This document shows, one piece after another, positions 15,816 to 26,712 of a stretch of 54,990 nucleotides of DNA. The notes beneath the pieces were generated by a model, which saw nothing but the letters and a program-made list of their open reading frames with translations, did no database searches and was not told the origin of the DNA. Source of the stretch: an uncultured Bacillota bacterium (GTDB taxonomy: Bacteria; Bacillota_I; Bacilli_A; Erysipelotrichales; Erysipelotrichaceae); NCBI GenBank assembly GCA_949290085.1, contig CASEQH010000042.1:1-54990 (forward strand), read 5' to 3'. The number at the start of each line of letters is the position of its first letter. Position 1 is the stretch's first letter. A program made the position numbers and the translations under genes.

Positions 15816-17563
15816 TGCACATTGCTAAAGAAGTAGTAGATGATATAAGAAATAGTGCCAGTATTACTAAAGTAATTGGTCACTATATACCATTAATTAA
15901 AAAGGGAAGAGGGTATACAGCATTATGCCCTTTTCATGATGACCACGATCCTTCACTTTCCATATCAGAAGAAAAACAGATATATAAGTGCTTCGTCTGT
16001 GGTAAGGGTGGCAATGTCTTTAGCTTTGTAATGGATTTTAAAAAGTGTTCTTTTGAAGAAGCAGTGGTCGAAGTCAGCGAAATCATTGGTAAACCCCTTG
16101 ATATCAAAGTAGAAAAGAAAAAGCGAAGTTCTAAATATGATCGACTATATTCTTTGATGAATGATGCCAAAGTCTTTATGAACTACATCTTATTCTCTAA
16201 TGGTGGTAAGGATGCTTTAGAATATTTGAATAATCGTGGTCTTGATAATGAGATTATCGAGAAATTTGAGATAGGTTATAATCCTAGTGATAATGTCCTA
16301 TATAAATACCTAAAGAATAAGGGTTATAGTGATGAAGAGATGCTCAAGACTAATGTAGCAAGATTAGGTAAATATGGAATACAGGATGTCTTTTATGATC
16401 GCGTTGTCTTTCCTATTCATGACGAATATGGTCGTTGTATAGCTTTTTCAGCTCGTACAATCAAAAATGATCAAGTTAAATATATCAATACTGCTCAAAC
16501 GGATATCTATACCAAGGGTAATGTCTTATATAATGCTCACTTGGCCCAAGATGCCATCAAACAATCCGATAGAGTCATTGTATGTGAAGGGGTAATGGAT
16601 TGTATTGCTTTTGTTCGCGCAGGTATCGACTATGTTGTCGCAACCCTAGGCACCGCTTGCAGTGATAGGCAATTAGAACTCTTATCTAGATATTCTAAAA
16701 ATCTTGTCTTGGCATATGATGGTGATGATGCAGGTCAAAATGCAATCTTAAAACTAGGTCTTGAAGCCTATAAGCGCAAGATGCAAGTAAATGTCGTCAA
16801 CAATCAGACGGGTTTGGACCCTGATGAGATAATTAATAAATACAAAGAAAAAGCTTTGCGTGACATCGTTGGAAATGAAGTTCACTTCGTCGAATATGCG
16901 ATAGATTATTATAAAAAGCGCTATAATCTAAATAATTATACAGATCGTAAAAAGATGACGATTAAACTTAATGAAATTATTGATTTACTTCCGGATGAAT
17001 ATGATAGAATCAATTTTGAAAGAAGCGTATTTGAACTAACCAAAATACAAAAAGTAAAGACAAACGATAGTAAAAAATGTTATAATAATCAGAAGGTTTT
17101 ATCTCCATCATATAGTATGGACGGACTTACCAAGGCAGAATATACTATTTTAAGTGAAATGGCTATCTCGAAAAGAGCGGTGAAGATTTATCAGAAGGAT
17201 TTGGGTTGCATGCTGTCAGACAGTAATGAAGCATTAGCTATCCTGATAATTGAGTCATATCGCAAATATGATGGCTGCAATCTAAGTCGCATATATGATG
17301 AGACAGATGATGAGAAGATTAAAGACCTGATAGAAGATTTATCTACGATAGATTATTTACCTTCAACTTATTCGGAAGATATTCTAAATGGCGCAATTCT
17401 CAAGGTCAAACAAGAAATCAAATTAAGGAAGCTTGCGAAGTTACAGGAAAAAATGAAAGAGATTGATTTAGTTGATTCTGTGAAAGCTCAAGAGTATTTA
17501 GCTGAATATGCAAAGATTACTAAAGAATTGGGAGGTACCTATGTCAAGAAAACAAACAAGTGA
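15815..17563 (+). CDS. dnaG: DNA primase
   Basis: Makes RNA primers at the replication fork, 582 residues. The N-terminal CHC2 zinc-binding domain has [10 protein letters not shown] (C-x2-H) at about 37-46 and CFVCGKGG (C-x2-C). The catalytic core and TOPRIM domain follow, with VIVCEGVMD near 247-256 and LAYDGDDAG near 295-305. The C-terminal part (about 430-582) should bind DnaB helicase. The start ATG overlaps the glyS stop by one base, and its 3' end overlaps rpoD by 23 bases, so the genes are translationally coupled. Confidence 0.95.
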   Translation: MHIAKEVVDDIRNSASITKVIGHYIPLIKKGRGYTALCPFHDDHDPSLSISEEKQIYKCFVCGKGGNVFSFVMDFKKCSFEEAVVEVSEIIGKPLDIKVEKKKRSSKYDRLYSLMNDAKVFMNYILFSNGGKDALEYLNNRGLDNEIIEKFEIGYNPSDNVLYKYLKNKGYSDEEMLKTNVARLGKYGIQDVFYDRVVFPIHDEYGRCIAFSARTIKNDQVKYINTAQTDIYTKGNVLYNAHLAQDAIKQSDRVIVCEGVMDCIAFVRAGIDYVVATLGTACSDRQLELLSRYSKNLVLAYDGDDAGQNAILKLGLEAYKRKMQVNVVNNQTGLDPDEIINKYKEKALRDIVGNEVHFVEYAIDYYKKRYNLNNYTDRKKMTIKLNEIIDLLPDEYDRINFERSVFELTKIQKVKTNDSKKCYNNQKVLSPSYSMDGLTKAEYTILSEMAISKRAVKIYQKDLGCMLSDSNEALAILIIESYRKYDGCNLSRIYDETDDEKIKDLIEDLSTIDYLPSTYSEDILNGAILKVKQEIKLRKLAKLQEKMKEIDLVDSVKAQEYLAEYAKITKELGGTYVKKTNK

Positions 17564-18752
17564 AAAGACTAGCAAAAAAACTTCTAAGAGTGCTAAAAAA
17601 GAACGGGCTCTAATTGACATGAAGGATATTAAGTCATTTGATGATTTAAAAAACGAAATCCTTCGACTCAAGAAAGAGAATGTCAAGATTAGCCAAAAAG
17701 ATATCTGGGAAGCTTTAAATCATTTTGATTTTGATGATAATGACTCTGATATGTTCTTTGATTGGGCTAATGAAAATGAAATTTTTGCTGATGAAGAGAA
17801 TATAGGCCAAGATGGTGGCGATGATATCATCGACGAAGATGCTGGTGATGGTGATTATGTCGATGATGCCCAAGACTACAATCTTGACGACATGAAGATT
17901 TATAGCAGTTCTAAGATTAATGACCCAGTCAAGATGTATCTCAAGGAGATAGGACGTGTTGACTTATTAAAACCCGATGAAGAGATTGAAATAGCTAAAA
18001 GAGTTGAAGCTGGTGACCAAGAAGCCAAGAAGATGTTGATTTCAGCTAACTTGCGTCTAGTTGTATCTATAGCTAAGAAATATACAGGGCGCGGCATGTT
18101 ATTTCTTGATTTGATTCAAGAGGGTAATATGGGCTTGATTAAAGCTGTAGAAAAGTTTGATTACCGCAAAGGATTTAAGTTTTCTACTTATGCGACATGG
18201 TGGATTAGACAAGCTATCACAAGAGCTATAGCTGACCAAGCTAGAACGATTAGAATTCCGGTACACATGGTTGAGACCATCAACAAGATGACTAGAGTTC
18301 AACGCCAGCTTGTACAAGAGTTAGGACGTGATCCATCAGCTGAAGAAATCGCTAATCGCATGGGTAATTTAACTGAAGAAAAGGTTCGTGATATTCAACG
18401 CATAGCCATGGAACCAGTATCTTTAGAGACACCTATTGGTGAAGAAGATGATTCACACTTAGGAGATTTCATTGAAGATAAAGATGCTCTATCACCTGAT
18501 CAATATGCCAATAATCAATTGTTGAAGGATGAGATAGACTTAGTTCTCAAGTCTTTGACCGAAAGAGAAGAAAAGGTCTTGAGATTGCGTTTTGGCCTAG
18601 AAGATGGAAGAACAAGAACCCTAGAAGAAGTGGGAAGGGAATTTGATGTCACCCGTGAGAGAATTCGCCAAATCGAAGCCAAAGCATTGCGCAAGCTTAA
18701 GAATCCGGCAAAATGTAAGAGATTAAAAGAATTTTTAGATGATAAACGCTAA
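17541..18752 (+). CDS. rpoD: Primary RNA polymerase sigma factor (sigma-70/SigA)
   Basis: Housekeeping sigma factor, 403 residues. A Lys-rich N-terminus and an acidic region (about 75-120) stand in for region 1.1. Region 1.2 starts [11 protein letters not shown]. Region 2 includes [20 protein letters not shown] (-10 recognition), and region 4.2 is [26 protein letters not shown] (-35 recognition). ATG 17541 is chosen because GGGAGG lies 5 bases upstream; an earlier TTG would extend into dnaG. It shares TAATG with trmK downstream. Its recognition helices fit the TATAAT/TTGACA-like promoters seen in this window. Confidence 0.95.
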   Translation: MSRKQTSEKTSKKTSKSAKKERALIDMKDIKSFDDLKNEILRLKKENVKISQKDIWEALNHFDFDDNDSDMFFDWANENEIFADEENIGQDGGDDIIDEDAGDGDYVDDAQDYNLDDMKIYSSSKINDPVKMYLKEIGRVDLLKPDEEIEIAKRVEAGDQEAKKMLISANLRLVVSIAKKYTGRGMLFLDLIQEGNMGLIKAVEKFDYRKGFKFSTYATWWIRQAITRAIADQARTIRIPVHMVETINKMTRVQRQLVQELGRDPSAEEIANRMGNLTEEKVRDIQRIAMEPVSLETPIGEEDDSHLGDFIEDKDALSPDQYANNQLLKDEIDLVLKSLTEREEKVLRLRFGLEDGRTRTLEEVGREFDVTRERIRQIEAKALRKLKNPAKCKRLKEFLDDKR

Positions 18753-19417
18753 TGATTTCTAAGAGATTAAAAACAATTGCAGATATGATAATGAAAGATG
18801 AGGTAGTATTTGATTGCGGCAGTGATCACGCTTTACTGCCTTGTTTTTTGCTTATGAATAATATCAGCCCTAAAGTTTATGCCGGTGATTTACGCATGGG
18901 CCCATTGCGCCAGGCTGAATATAATATTGATCGCTTAAACTTAACGGATAGGGTCATACCTGTACTATCAAATGGATTAGAAAAAATGCCTGAAGAAGTT
19001 CGTGTGCTCACGATTTCAGGCATGGGTTTTCATACGGTCAAAGAGATATTAGATAATGGCAATTTAGATAATCTTAAGCAGATAATTGTCCAAGTCAATC
19101 GCAATGTCGATAAGCTTCGTCAGTATATCGATGACCACAACTATAGCATACTCGATGAAAGGATAGTCAATGATGGTTTCTATTATGAAATAGTCGCTTT
19201 TTCACCGATAAAGAGTACTTATAAATTAAATTATCAAGAGATTAAATATGGACCAATATTATTAAAAAAGTGCGATAGAGAGTTTTTAGAATATCTCTTT
19301 TATCGTTGCCGAGTTTTAAAAGAGATTTATCTTAAGAGTAATGATAGTAGCCTATTAGAAGAAATAGATGAAATCGAAAAGATTATAAGTAATTGCATGA
19401 AAAAAGTCGCTAGATAG
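18752..19417 (+). CDS. trmK: tRNA (adenine(22)-N1)-methyltransferase TrmK
   Basis: SAM-dependent methyltransferase that forms m1A22 in tRNA, 221 residues (YqfN/TrmK family). The SAM site DCGSDHALLPCFL is near residues 21-33, followed by AGDLRMGPLRQAEYNI and ISGMGFHTVKEIL, matching the family's GSDHAYLP, GPxxxA and AGMGG motifs with slight changes (GMGF instead of GMGG). It follows rpoD as in Bacillus. The gene end forms the first arm of a terminator. Confidence 0.88.
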   Translation: MISKRLKTIADMIMKDEVVFDCGSDHALLPCFLLMNNISPKVYAGDLRMGPLRQAEYNIDRLNLTDRVIPVLSNGLEKMPEEVRVLTISGMGFHTVKEILDNGNLDNLKQIIVQVNRNVDKLRQYIDDHNYSILDERIVNDGFYYEIVAFSPIKSTYKLNYQEIKYGPILLKKCDREFLEYLFYRCRVLKEIYLKSNDSSLLEEIDEIEKIISNCMKKVAR

Positions 19418-19428
19418 CGGCTTTTGTT
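19402..19428. terminator. Shared terminator between trmK and rpsT
   Basis: AAAAGTCGC (19402-19410) pairs with GCGGCTTTT (19417-19425, one G-U pair), with T-rich sequence after it on the plus strand and A-rich sequence before it, so it can stop transcription from both convergent genes. The first arm lies inside the trmK coding end. Confidence 0.7.
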
Positions 19429-19430
19429 TA

Positions 19431-19691
19431 TTATAAAGAATTAACTAATTTTGATAAGCGAGCTTTCTGTCTTGAAGCATAATTCTTATGTTTCAAATGT
19501 TTAGAAACAGCTTTATCTAGAAGTGAGCTACAGTTGTTATAAGCTTTGATTGCTTCTTCTTTATCTTTCGCTTCAACTGCTTTTAATACAGCTTTGATTG
19601 CTGTTTTTAAACGGCTTTTATCTGAAGCGTTTTGAAGGTTCTTTTTTGCGTTTGTAAGAGCTCTTTTCTTTTGAGATTTTATATTCGCCAT
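19431..19691 (-). CDS. rpsT: 30S ribosomal protein S20
   Basis: An 86-residue, highly basic three-helix protein that binds 16S rRNA. It begins MANIKSQKKRALTNAKK, the family signature, and has the KxxxKAVDxA-like core. ATG at 19691 is chosen over upstream candidates because AGGAGG lies 4 bases before it. It reads from its own strong promoter, divergent from fmt. Confidence 0.95.
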   Translation of the reverse strand: MANIKSQKKRALTNAKKNLQNASDKSRLKTAIKAVLKAVEAKDKEEAIKAYNNCSSLLDKAVSKHLKHKNYASRQKARLSKLVNSL

Positions 19692-19715
19692 ATTTCCTCC
19701 TTTATTCGCTATCAA

Positions 19716-19744
19716 ATTATAGCAAACCATAATTTAAAAATCAA
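19716..19744 (-). promoter_or_regulatory. Promoter of rpsT
   Basis: On the minus strand TTGATT (19744-19739), a 17-base spacer and TATAAT (19721-19716) preceded by TGC give a strong extended sigma-A promoter. The leader is about 20 bases and carries AGGAGG. Confidence 0.75.
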
Positions 19745-19771
19745 TATGATGTGTCTATTTATAATGGATTT

Positions 19772-19780
19772 TGTTATAAT
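19772..19780 (+). promoter_or_regulatory. Leaderless-type extended -10 promoter of fmt
   Basis: TGT-TATAAT at 19772-19780 ends 7 bases before the fmt ATG at 19788. No -35 box or Shine-Dalgarno is seen. Confidence 0.55.
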
Positions 19781-19787
19781 TAAATTT

Positions 19788-20726
19788 ATGAAAGAAACAA
19801 GAATAGTATTCATGGGTACACCTGATTTTGCAGCGCATGTACTCACAAAATTGATTGAAAATGATTATAACATCGTCGGTATTGTTACGCAACAAGATAA
19901 GAAGGTCGGTCGTAAACAAATACTTACGCCACCTCCAGTCAAAGTAGTTGCTAAGAATTATAATATTCCAGTTTTTCAACCATATCGCATCAGAAAAGAA
20001 TTTGATGATATTCTAAAACTTGAACCAGAGTTAATTATAACTTGTGCTTATGGTCAGATTATACCTAAAGAATTATTAGATTATCCAAAACATAAATGTA
20101 TCAATACACACGCTTCGCTTTTACCTAAGTATCGAGGAGGAGCACCAATTCAATGGGCTATCATAAATGGCGAAAAAGAGACAGGAATCTCCATCATGTA
20201 TATGAATGAGAAGATGGATGAAGGAGATATCTTATATCAAAAAAGTCTTGATATTGATATCAAAGATACTTCTACTAGTCTTTTTAATCGCTTGGCTATT
20301 CTAGCCAGTGAGATGTTGATTGATTTTTTACCATCTTTCTTAAGTGGTGAATTTATAGCTTTACCACAAGATAATAGTTTGGCTACTTATGCTTATAATC
20401 TTAAAAAGGAAGATGAATTTATTTCTTTTGATGATGATGTCTTAACTGTCTATAATCACATCCGTGGGCTTTTAGATAATCCAGGTGCCTATGGCATCAT
20501 CGATAATAAGAAGATTAAATTCTTAGATGTCGATTTTACTTATGATATGTCTGATGAGCCAGGTAAGTTTTTAGGCTTAGTTAATTCTAAAATCGCTATT
20601 GCTTGTAAAAGTGGAGCAATCTTAGTAAACCTCCTCCAACAAGAATCTAAAAAGGCCCTAAATGCCAAGGATTTCTATAATGGAGCAGGAAAAAATTTGG
20701 AGAATAAATATTTTGAAAAACATTAA
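19788..20726 (+). CDS. fmt: Methionyl-tRNA formyltransferase
   Basis: Formylates initiator Met-tRNA using 10-formyl-THF; 312 residues. The N-terminal domain shows RIVFMGTPDFAAHVL (4-18), the catalytic region with CINTHASLLPKYRGGAPIQWAI (Asn, His and the downstream Asp), and ETGISIMYMNEKMDEGDIL. The C-terminal OB-like domain binds tRNA. The start ATG 19788 fits the family N-terminus; longer upstream reading lacks homology and would run through the promoter. The next gene's start lies inside its end. Confidence 0.95.
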   Translation: MKETRIVFMGTPDFAAHVLTKLIENDYNIVGIVTQQDKKVGRKQILTPPPVKVVAKNYNIPVFQPYRIRKEFDDILKLEPELIITCAYGQIIPKELLDYPKHKCINTHASLLPKYRGGAPIQWAIINGEKETGISIMYMNEKMDEGDILYQKSLDIDIKDTSTSLFNRLAILASEMLIDFLPSFLSGEFIALPQDNSLATYAYNLKKEDEFISFDDDVLTVYNHIRGLLDNPGAYGIIDNKKIKFLDVDFTYDMSDEPGKFLGLVNSKIAIACKSGAILVNLLQQESKKALNAKDFYNGAGKNLENKYFEKH

Positions 20727-21210
20727 AAATATTGTTATTGCAGCTTTATTTATTGCAATATTGACTATATTCACGATGCTGATATCCATACCTATTGGCA
20801 TCTATGGCTATATCAATTTGAGTGATTTTCTCATTCTATTGATAAGCAGTATATTTCCTATGGGTTTTAGTATTATTGTCGCTGGCATTGGTACAGCTTT
20901 GGCGGATATTCTTTTAGGCTTTTCACAATATGCAATCATTACTTTTTTTGCTAAATCAATTGAAGCCTTTATCGCTTATTATTTATTTCAGAAGATGAAG
21001 ATGAACAAGATATTAGTTTATCCTTTAGCAACTTTAGCTATGATAGTAATCTATAGTTTAGGAGATGTCATATTGTCTTTAAATCCCTTCATCTTCTTAA
21101 GTTCCCTCATTGCCAATTTACCACAAGCAATTATTTGTAGTATCTTAGCAATTTTAAGTATTAATACCTTTAAGAAAATTATGGAGAGGATAAGCTATGG
21201 ATCAGAGTAA
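20713..21210 (+). CDS. ECF transporter S component-like membrane protein
   Basis: About 165 residues with five to six membrane helices and the S-component pattern [16 protein letters not shown] followed by [17 protein letters not shown]. It should bind a vitamin or similar micronutrient and share energising EcfA/EcfT subunits encoded elsewhere; the ligand is unknown. The start is uncertain: TTG 20713 ([12 protein letters not shown], with GGAG upstream) suits the family best, while ATG 20680 or 20662 would add 11-17 residues overlapping fmt. Its 3' end overlaps lepA by 14 bases. Confidence 0.75.
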   Translation: MKNIKNIVIAALFIAILTIFTMLISIPIGIYGYINLSDFLILLISSIFPMGFSIIVAGIGTALADILLGFSQYAIITFFAKSIEAFIAYYLFQKMKMNKILVYPLATLAMIVIYSLGDVILSLNPFIFLSSLIANLPQAIICSILAILSINTFKKIMERISYGSE

Positions 21211-23002
21211 AATTCGTAACTTTTCTATTATTGCACATATCGACCATGGCAAGTCGACCTTGGCCGATCGAATATTAGAACTCACAGAGACTGTTTCCAA
21301 AAGAGAAATGGAATCACAGATTCTAGATTCTTTGGATTTGGAAAGAGAAAGAGGCATTACCATCAAATTGAATGTCGTGCAATTAAAGTATCATGCCAAA
21401 GATGGTGATGACTATATTTTTCATTTGATTGACACACCAGGTCATGTCGACTTTTCATATGAAGTGTCTAGGTCGCTTGCCGCATGTGATGGCGCGATTT
21501 TAGTGGTTGATGCTGCCCAAGGCATTGAGGCACAAACTCTAGCCAATGTCTATTTGGCTTTAGATAATGACTTAGAGATTTTGCCTGTTATCAATAAGAT
21601 AGATTTACCAAGTGCTGATCCAGAAAGAGTTAAAAAAGAAATAGAGGATGTCATTGGTCTAGATTGTACAGACATACCGATGATTTCAGCTAAAAGTGGC
21701 TTAAATGTCGAAGAAGTTTTAGAAGGCATAGTGCATAGACTTCCTTCACCTAAGGGTGACATCAACGCACCTTTGAAGGCCTTGGTCTTCGACTCTTACT
21801 ATGATGCCTATCGTGGTGTTGTAGTCTTTGTCTGTGTTAAAGACGGTATCATCAAAACTGGTGATAAGATATCTTTTATGGCTGCTGATAAAGAATATGA
21901 AGTAGTTGAGTTGGGAGTTAAGACACCAAAAGAGATAAAAAAAGATAGCTTGCAGGCCGGTGAAGTAGGATATCTATGTGCTTCAATTAAATCGATTAGA
22001 GATATTCATGTCGGTGATACTATCACTCATAGCGATAATAGAGCTAATGAGGCACTACCAGGTTATCGCAAGATGAATCCTATGGTCTATTGTGGTTTAT
22101 ATCCTACGGATAACGCGAAATATAATGATTTGCGTGACGCCTTAGAGAAATTGCAACTCAACGATTCATCTTTAGTATTTGAAGCTGAATCATCTAAGGC
22201 CTTAGGCTTTGGTTTCCGTCTTGGCTTTTTAGGCTTGCTGCATATGGAAGTCGTTCAAGAGAGACTAGAGCGTGAATATGATTTATCACTCATCGCAACA
22301 GCGCCAAGCGTTGTCTATCGCGCCCATTTGACTGATGGTAGTGTCATTGAGATAGATAATCCTAGTATGCTACCAGAACCAACTGTCTTAGATTTTCTTG
22401 AAGAGCCATATGTCAAAGCTAGTATTATGGTTCCAAATGAATATATTGGTGCTGTCATGGAACTGTCGCAGAATAAAAGAGGCATCTATTCTGATATGGT
22501 CTATATCGATGATAACCGTAATCAATTGATTTATGAGATGCCTTTGTCTGAAGTTATTTTTGAATACTTTGATAAGTTAAAAAGCGTCTCTAAGGGCTAT
22601 GCATCTTTGGACTATGAGATGATAGGTTACCGTCGCAGCAATCTTGTCAAGATGGATATTCTCATCAATGGAGAAATAGTCGATGCCTTAAGTATTATCG
22701 TTCATCGTGACTTTGCTTATAATCGTGGGCAAGCCATCACTAGTAAATTAAAAGAACTCATACCTAAACAACAATTCGAAATACCTATTCAAGCAGCTAT
22801 CAACAATAAGATTATCGCTAGGACTAATATTAAATCTTTGCGAAAGAATGTTTTAGCTAAGTGTTATGGTGGTGATATTAGCCGTAAGAAGAAACTTCTG
22901 GAGAAACAAAAAGAGGGTAAAAAACGCATGAAAGCTGTAGGTAGTGTCGAAATACCACAAGAGGCATTTATGGCTGTATTATCCATGGATGCAGATAAGT
23001 AG
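21197..23002 (+). CDS. lepA: Elongation factor 4 (LepA)
   Basis: Ribosome-binding translational GTPase implicated in 30S biogenesis and initiation, 601 residues, the standard length. G1 AHIDHGKST is at 12-20, G3 DTPGHVDF follows, and G4 is NKIDL. The EF-G-like domains and the LepA-specific C-terminal domain (about 485-601, ending in basic [19 protein letters not shown]) are present. ATG 21197 is preceded by GGAGAGGAT, and the gene overlaps the preceding one. Confidence 0.96.
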   Translation: MDQSKIRNFSIIAHIDHGKSTLADRILELTETVSKREMESQILDSLDLERERGITIKLNVVQLKYHAKDGDDYIFHLIDTPGHVDFSYEVSRSLAACDGAILVVDAAQGIEAQTLANVYLALDNDLEILPVINKIDLPSADPERVKKEIEDVIGLDCTDIPMISAKSGLNVEEVLEGIVHRLPSPKGDINAPLKALVFDSYYDAYRGVVVFVCVKDGIIKTGDKISFMAADKEYEVVELGVKTPKEIKKDSLQAGEVGYLCASIKSIRDIHVGDTITHSDNRANEALPGYRKMNPMVYCGLYPTDNAKYNDLRDALEKLQLNDSSLVFEAESSKALGFGFRLGFLGLLHMEVVQERLEREYDLSLIATAPSVVYRAHLTDGSVIEIDNPSMLPEPTVLDFLEEPYVKASIMVPNEYIGAVMELSQNKRGIYSDMVYIDDNRNQLIYEMPLSEVIFEYFDKLKSVSKGYASLDYEMIGYRRSNLVKMDILINGEIVDALSIIVHRDFAYNRGQAITSKLKELIPKQQFEIPIQAAINNKIIARTNIKSLRKNVLAKCYGGDISRKKKLLEKQKEGKKRMKAVGSVEIPQEAFMAVLSMDADK

Positions 23003-23052
23003 TATTATTGCTATTTTAAGAGTAAAATTATAGATATAAGGAGCGTGTGAAG

Positions 23053-23652
23053 ATGAAATTTTTTAAAGAACTTAAATGGAATAGTATTGTCTCAAGCTTA
23101 ATCTATATTGGTCTTGGCGTTATTTTATTTTTTATGCCAGGAACATCAATGGAAGTTATTCTCAATGTCATCGGTATTGGTACTATCATAGTCGGTATCC
23201 TATCTTTGATTAGATATTTTACTTATGACGCAAGAGATTCTTTCTATCGCAATGATTTCTTATTTGGCTTAATTGGTATTGCGTTAGGCGTACTAATCTT
23301 CCTTCGCAAAGACATCTTTGCCTCATTAATCCCCTTTATCTTAGGCATAGCCATTCTCATTTCAGGTTTTGTGAAATTACAGGATGCCATCGATGCTTCT
23401 AGACTAGGATATAAAAATAGTATTATCTATATCATTCTAGCTGTCATTAATATCATCGCTGGTATAGTGATTATCTTTAATCCTTTTACTACTGCTGTGA
23501 TGTTATTTATGATCATCGGTATCAGCTTAATCTATAGTGGTATTTCGGATATAATTTCTACTGTTTATTTATCACGCAAGATTAAAAAGATATACAATCA
23601 GATGAATAAGAATGTCGTTGAGGCTGAGTATAAAGAAAAAGACCATGATTGA
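23053..23652 (+). CDS. DUF308/HdeD-like six-helix membrane protein
   Basis: A 199-residue protein with six membrane helices arranged as three similar hairpins, the HdeD/DUF308 pattern (repeated GIGxIIVGILxLI-like and GIAILISGFxxL-like segments). A charged cytosolic tail (about 175-199) ends the protein. Its function is unknown. ATG 23053 is favoured over GTG 23047 because AAGGAG is 9 bases upstream of the ATG and too close to the GTG. The end overlaps hemW by 8 bases. Confidence 0.78.
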   Translation: MKFFKELKWNSIVSSLIYIGLGVILFFMPGTSMEVILNVIGIGTIIVGILSLIRYFTYDARDSFYRNDFLFGLIGIALGVLIFLRKDIFASLIPFILGIAILISGFVKLQDAIDASRLGYKNSIIYIILAVINIIAGIVIIFNPFTTAVMLFMIIGISLIYSGISDIISTVYLSRKIKKIYNQMNKNVVEAEYKEKDHD

Positions 23653-24721
23653 GCATCTATATCTTCATGTGCCATTTTGTCAAAGCATATGTCATTACTG
23701 TGATTTCTGCCATCGTCTCTATGATGAAGAAATAGTCAATAAATGGTTAGCTGAGTTAGCTAAAGAAATAGATTCATATCATATCAATAATAATCTTAAG
23801 ACAATATATATAGGAGGTGGTACGCCATCTTCTTTATCATGTGGGCAACTCGATAAACTATTAAATCTCCTAAAACCATATCAAAGGGAAGTGATTGAAT
23901 ATACAGTTGAAGTTAATCCAGAAAGTATCGACATCGATAAGATAAAAATATTAAAAAAATATGGAGTTAATCGCATATCTATCGGCGTAGAAGCAGTGCA
24001 GGATAGACTTTTAAAGTTGATGAATAGAAGGCATGATTTTCAAGATGTTCAAAGAATAATTGATTTATTTATTAAGGAAGGCATCGATAATATATCTTGT
24101 GATTTGATGTATTCTTTACCAAGTCAAACTATTGATGAATTTAAAGATAGTTTAGTAGCGGTGAGCGCTTTACCAATAAAGCATCTATCTTTATATAGTT
24201 TAACGATTGAAGATAATACTGTCTTTGGCAAATTAAAATATGAACCACTAGATGAAGACATAGAAGCTGATATGTATGAAATGGCTGTAAAATATCTTGA
24301 AGAAAAGGACTTTAAACAATATGAGATATCCAATTTTGCTAAAGATAATGCTTATTCTAGACACAATTTAGCCTATTGGACCTATAAGGACTTCTATGGT
24401 TTATCTCTTGGCGCCAGTGGCAAGATAGATAATTATCGCTATGACAATACAAGAAGCTTTAAAGAATATTTTGAAGGAAAATATCTTAAAGAGAAGGTGG
24501 TTTTAAGCATAGAAGATATGATGTTTGAAGAGATAATGATGTCTTTGCGCTTAAAAAAAGGGCTGGATTTAAAACGATTTGAAAGTCGCTATGGCCTCAG
24601 TTTCTTTGTTGCATATAAAAAACCCTATTTAAGTCATGTCGATGATTTTGTGGTCGACAATAACTTTTTAAGGGTTAAAAATCTTGCACTACTAAATAGT
24701 ATTTTGGTTGATTTTCTCTAA
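23645..24721 (+). CDS. hemW: HemW-like radical SAM protein (putative heme chaperone)
   Basis: A 358-residue radical SAM protein of the HemW/HemN-like family. It starts MIEHLYLHVPFCQSICHYCDFC with the cluster cysteines C12, C16 and C19, followed by YIGGGTPSSL and EVNPESI. A C-terminal HemN_C domain is present but short. HemW proteins lack coproporphyrinogen oxidase activity and bind heme. The start overlaps the DUF308 stop; an earlier GTG would extend without homology. The stop codon abuts the htpG stop on the other strand. Confidence 0.88.
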   Translation: MIEHLYLHVPFCQSICHYCDFCHRLYDEEIVNKWLAELAKEIDSYHINNNLKTIYIGGGTPSSLSCGQLDKLLNLLKPYQREVIEYTVEVNPESIDIDKIKILKKYGVNRISIGVEAVQDRLLKLMNRRHDFQDVQRIIDLFIKEGIDNISCDLMYSLPSQTIDEFKDSLVAVSALPIKHLSLYSLTIEDNTVFGKLKYEPLDEDIEADMYEMAVKYLEEKDFKQYEISNFAKDNAYSRHNLAYWTYKDFYGLSLGASGKIDNYRYDNTRSFKEYFEGKYLKEKVVLSIEDMMFEEIMMSLRLKKGLDLKRFESRYGLSFFVAYKKPYLSHVDDFVVDNNFLRVKNLALLNSILVDFL

Positions 24722-26593
24722 TTACTTGAGTGAATCAACCATTATTTTTGACATTCTTAAAGAATAGTCAGCAGGGTCTTCGATATCTAAACCAGCGATT
24801 AGTAATGCTTGGTCATATAATACCTTGGCATAGTCTTCTAAGTTCTTGCCCTCATCATGAGCTTTCTTTAAAGCTTCAAAGAGTGGATGATTAGGATTTA
24901 GTTCGAGAATGCGCTCAGCTCTGATATTCTCGCCTTGATTCATCCCCTTTAAAACTTTTTCCATATCTAATGATAGGCCTTGGTCATTGCTTAGACATAC
25001 AGGATGCGATTTAAGACGAGTAGAAATTTTAACTTCCTTGACTTCATCCTTTAATAGTGATTGTAATTCATCTAATAGATCTTTATTTTCGCTAGCTTTC
25101 TTTTCTGAAGCTTCTTTTTCTTCTTCGCTATCTAAATCAATGTCGCTATTGTTGATAGATTTAAAGGTCTTACCATTGTAGTCATGCAGAATATTGATTA
25201 AAAATTCGTCAACATTATCGGTTAGATATAGTACTTCATAACCCTTGTCGAGAATCTTTTCTAATTGTGGAAGGTCTTTAATCTTTTCAATACTGTCACC
25301 ACAGACATAATAGATATCATTTTGGTCATCTTTCATTCGTGATAAGTATTCTTTAAACGAGACATATTTATCTTCATGAGATGATTTGAACAATAAGAGG
25401 TCGATTAAGAGGTCTTTATTTTGGCCAAATTTATCATAGGCACCATATTTTAATTGCAGACCGAACTCATTGAAGAAATTTTCATAGTCTTCTCTATTAT
25501 CTTCCAACATCTTCTCTAAAGTCGATTTAACTTTCTTATCAATGGACTTCTTGAGATTTTGCATCTGATAGTCCTGTTGCAATATTTCACGAGAGATATT
25601 CAAGTTTAAGTCATCAGAATCGACTAGACCGCGCACAAAGCGGAAACAATCACTGATTAATTCACTAGCTTCATCTTTGATGAATACTCCTTTTGAATAA
25701 AGAGACAATCCGACTTTATAATCATTGGTATAGTAATTATATGGAGCTTTGCTAGGAATATATAAAAGAGCAGTATATGATGTTATACCTTCAACCTTGT
25801 AGTGTATAGTCTTTAAAGGCTTATTATAGTCGTAGTAGCGAGAGAAGTAGAAGTCATTATAATCTTCTTCTTTAATCTCGTTTTTACTCTTTTTCCAGAT
25901 AGGGGTCATTGAATTGATGACTTTTATCTCTTTTCTTTTTTCTGTCTTGTCATCTTCATTTCTAATTATTTCTACCTCCATTTTGATAGGATAGCGAATG
26001 TAATCAGAATATTTCTTGATTAGCATTTGAATTTCGCCATCATCCAGATACTTATCATAGTTTTTCTCTTCCGTATTATCCTTTATCCATAAAGTAATAC
26101 TAGTACCAGATGTCTGTTTAGTAGCATCTTGAATCTCATAGCCTTCTTCATTTTCTGCTACCCATAGATAAGCCTTATCAGTATTTGCCTTAAGTGATAA
26201 GACTTCAATCTTTTTAGCGACCATGAAGGCACTGTAGAAACCTACGCCAAATTGGCCGATGATATCGACTTCTTCAGGCTTTTCTAATTGTTCCTTAAAG
26301 TTTAAGGAGCCACTGTTAGCGATAGTTCCCAAATTGTTTTCGAGATCATCCTTATCCATACCAATACCATTATCACTAACAGTAATAGTTCTATTATCCT
26401 TATCTACCCTAACTTCAATACTTAAATCGCTGGCATCAATACTGCTATCAGTTAAAGATAAGTAATGTTTTTTATCTAGAGCATCTGAAGCATTAGAGAT
26501 GAGTTCTCTTAAAAAGATATCCGTATTTGTATAGATAGAATTGGCCATTAAGTCTAATAATCTTTTTGATTCAGTTTTAAATTTCTTTTTCAT
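24722..26593 (-). CDS. htpG: Molecular chaperone HtpG (Hsp90)
   Basis: ATP-dependent cytosolic chaperone, 623 residues. The N-terminal GHKL domain shows ELISNASDALDK, DNGIGM and GQFGVGFYSAFM (ATP binding), followed by the middle domain with SREILQQD and the C-terminal dimerisation domain. ATG 26593 is preceded by AAAGGAG on the minus strand at 8-base spacing; a longer reading would start inside the CIRCE element. HrcA control is indicated by the operator just upstream. Confidence 0.96.
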   Translation of the reverse strand: MKKKFKTESKRLLDLMANSIYTNTDIFLRELISNASDALDKKHYLSLTDSSIDASDLSIEVRVDKDNRTITVSDNGIGMDKDDLENNLGTIANSGSLNFKEQLEKPEEVDIIGQFGVGFYSAFMVAKKIEVLSLKANTDKAYLWVAENEEGYEIQDATKQTSGTSITLWIKDNTEEKNYDKYLDDGEIQMLIKKYSDYIRYPIKMEVEIIRNEDDKTEKRKEIKVINSMTPIWKKSKNEIKEEDYNDFYFSRYYDYNKPLKTIHYKVEGITSYTALLYIPSKAPYNYYTNDYKVGLSLYSKGVFIKDEASELISDCFRFVRGLVDSDDLNLNISREILQQDYQMQNLKKSIDKKVKSTLEKMLEDNREDYENFFNEFGLQLKYGAYDKFGQNKDLLIDLLLFKSSHEDKYVSFKEYLSRMKDDQNDIYYVCGDSIEKIKDLPQLEKILDKGYEVLYLTDNVDEFLINILHDYNGKTFKSINNSDIDLDSEEEKEASEKKASENKDLLDELQSLLKDEVKEVKISTRLKSHPVCLSNDQGLSLDMEKVLKGMNQGENIRAERILELNPNHPLFEALKKAHDEGKNLEDYAKVLYDQALLIAGLDIEDPADYSLRMSKIMVDSLK

Positions 26594-26606
26594 GTATATC
26601 ACTCCT

Positions 26607-26633
26607 TTAGCACTCAATGTCTATGACTGCTAA
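26607..26633 (-). promoter_or_regulatory. CIRCE operator (HrcA binding site) upstream of htpG
   Basis: The element reads TTAGCAGTC-N9-GAGTGCTAA on the minus strand, a 27-base match to the consensus TTAGCACTC-N9-GAGTGCTAA with one mismatch. It overlaps the predicted transcript start and precedes the htpG ribosome site. HrcA itself is not in the window. Confidence 0.92.
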
Positions 26634-26636
26634 TTA

Positions 26637-26665
26637 ATCTTAGCACTTATCATCGATGGATGCAA
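26637..26665 (-). promoter_or_regulatory. Sigma-A promoter of htpG
   Basis: TTGCAT (26665-26660), a 17-base spacer and TAAGAT (26642-26637) on the minus strand. The start would fall near 26630, inside the CIRCE element, as expected for HrcA repression. Confidence 0.7.
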
Positions 26666-26712
26666 GAATATATGGCTTTAACTATATGTGATTTTTATGG
26701 TACTATTAACAT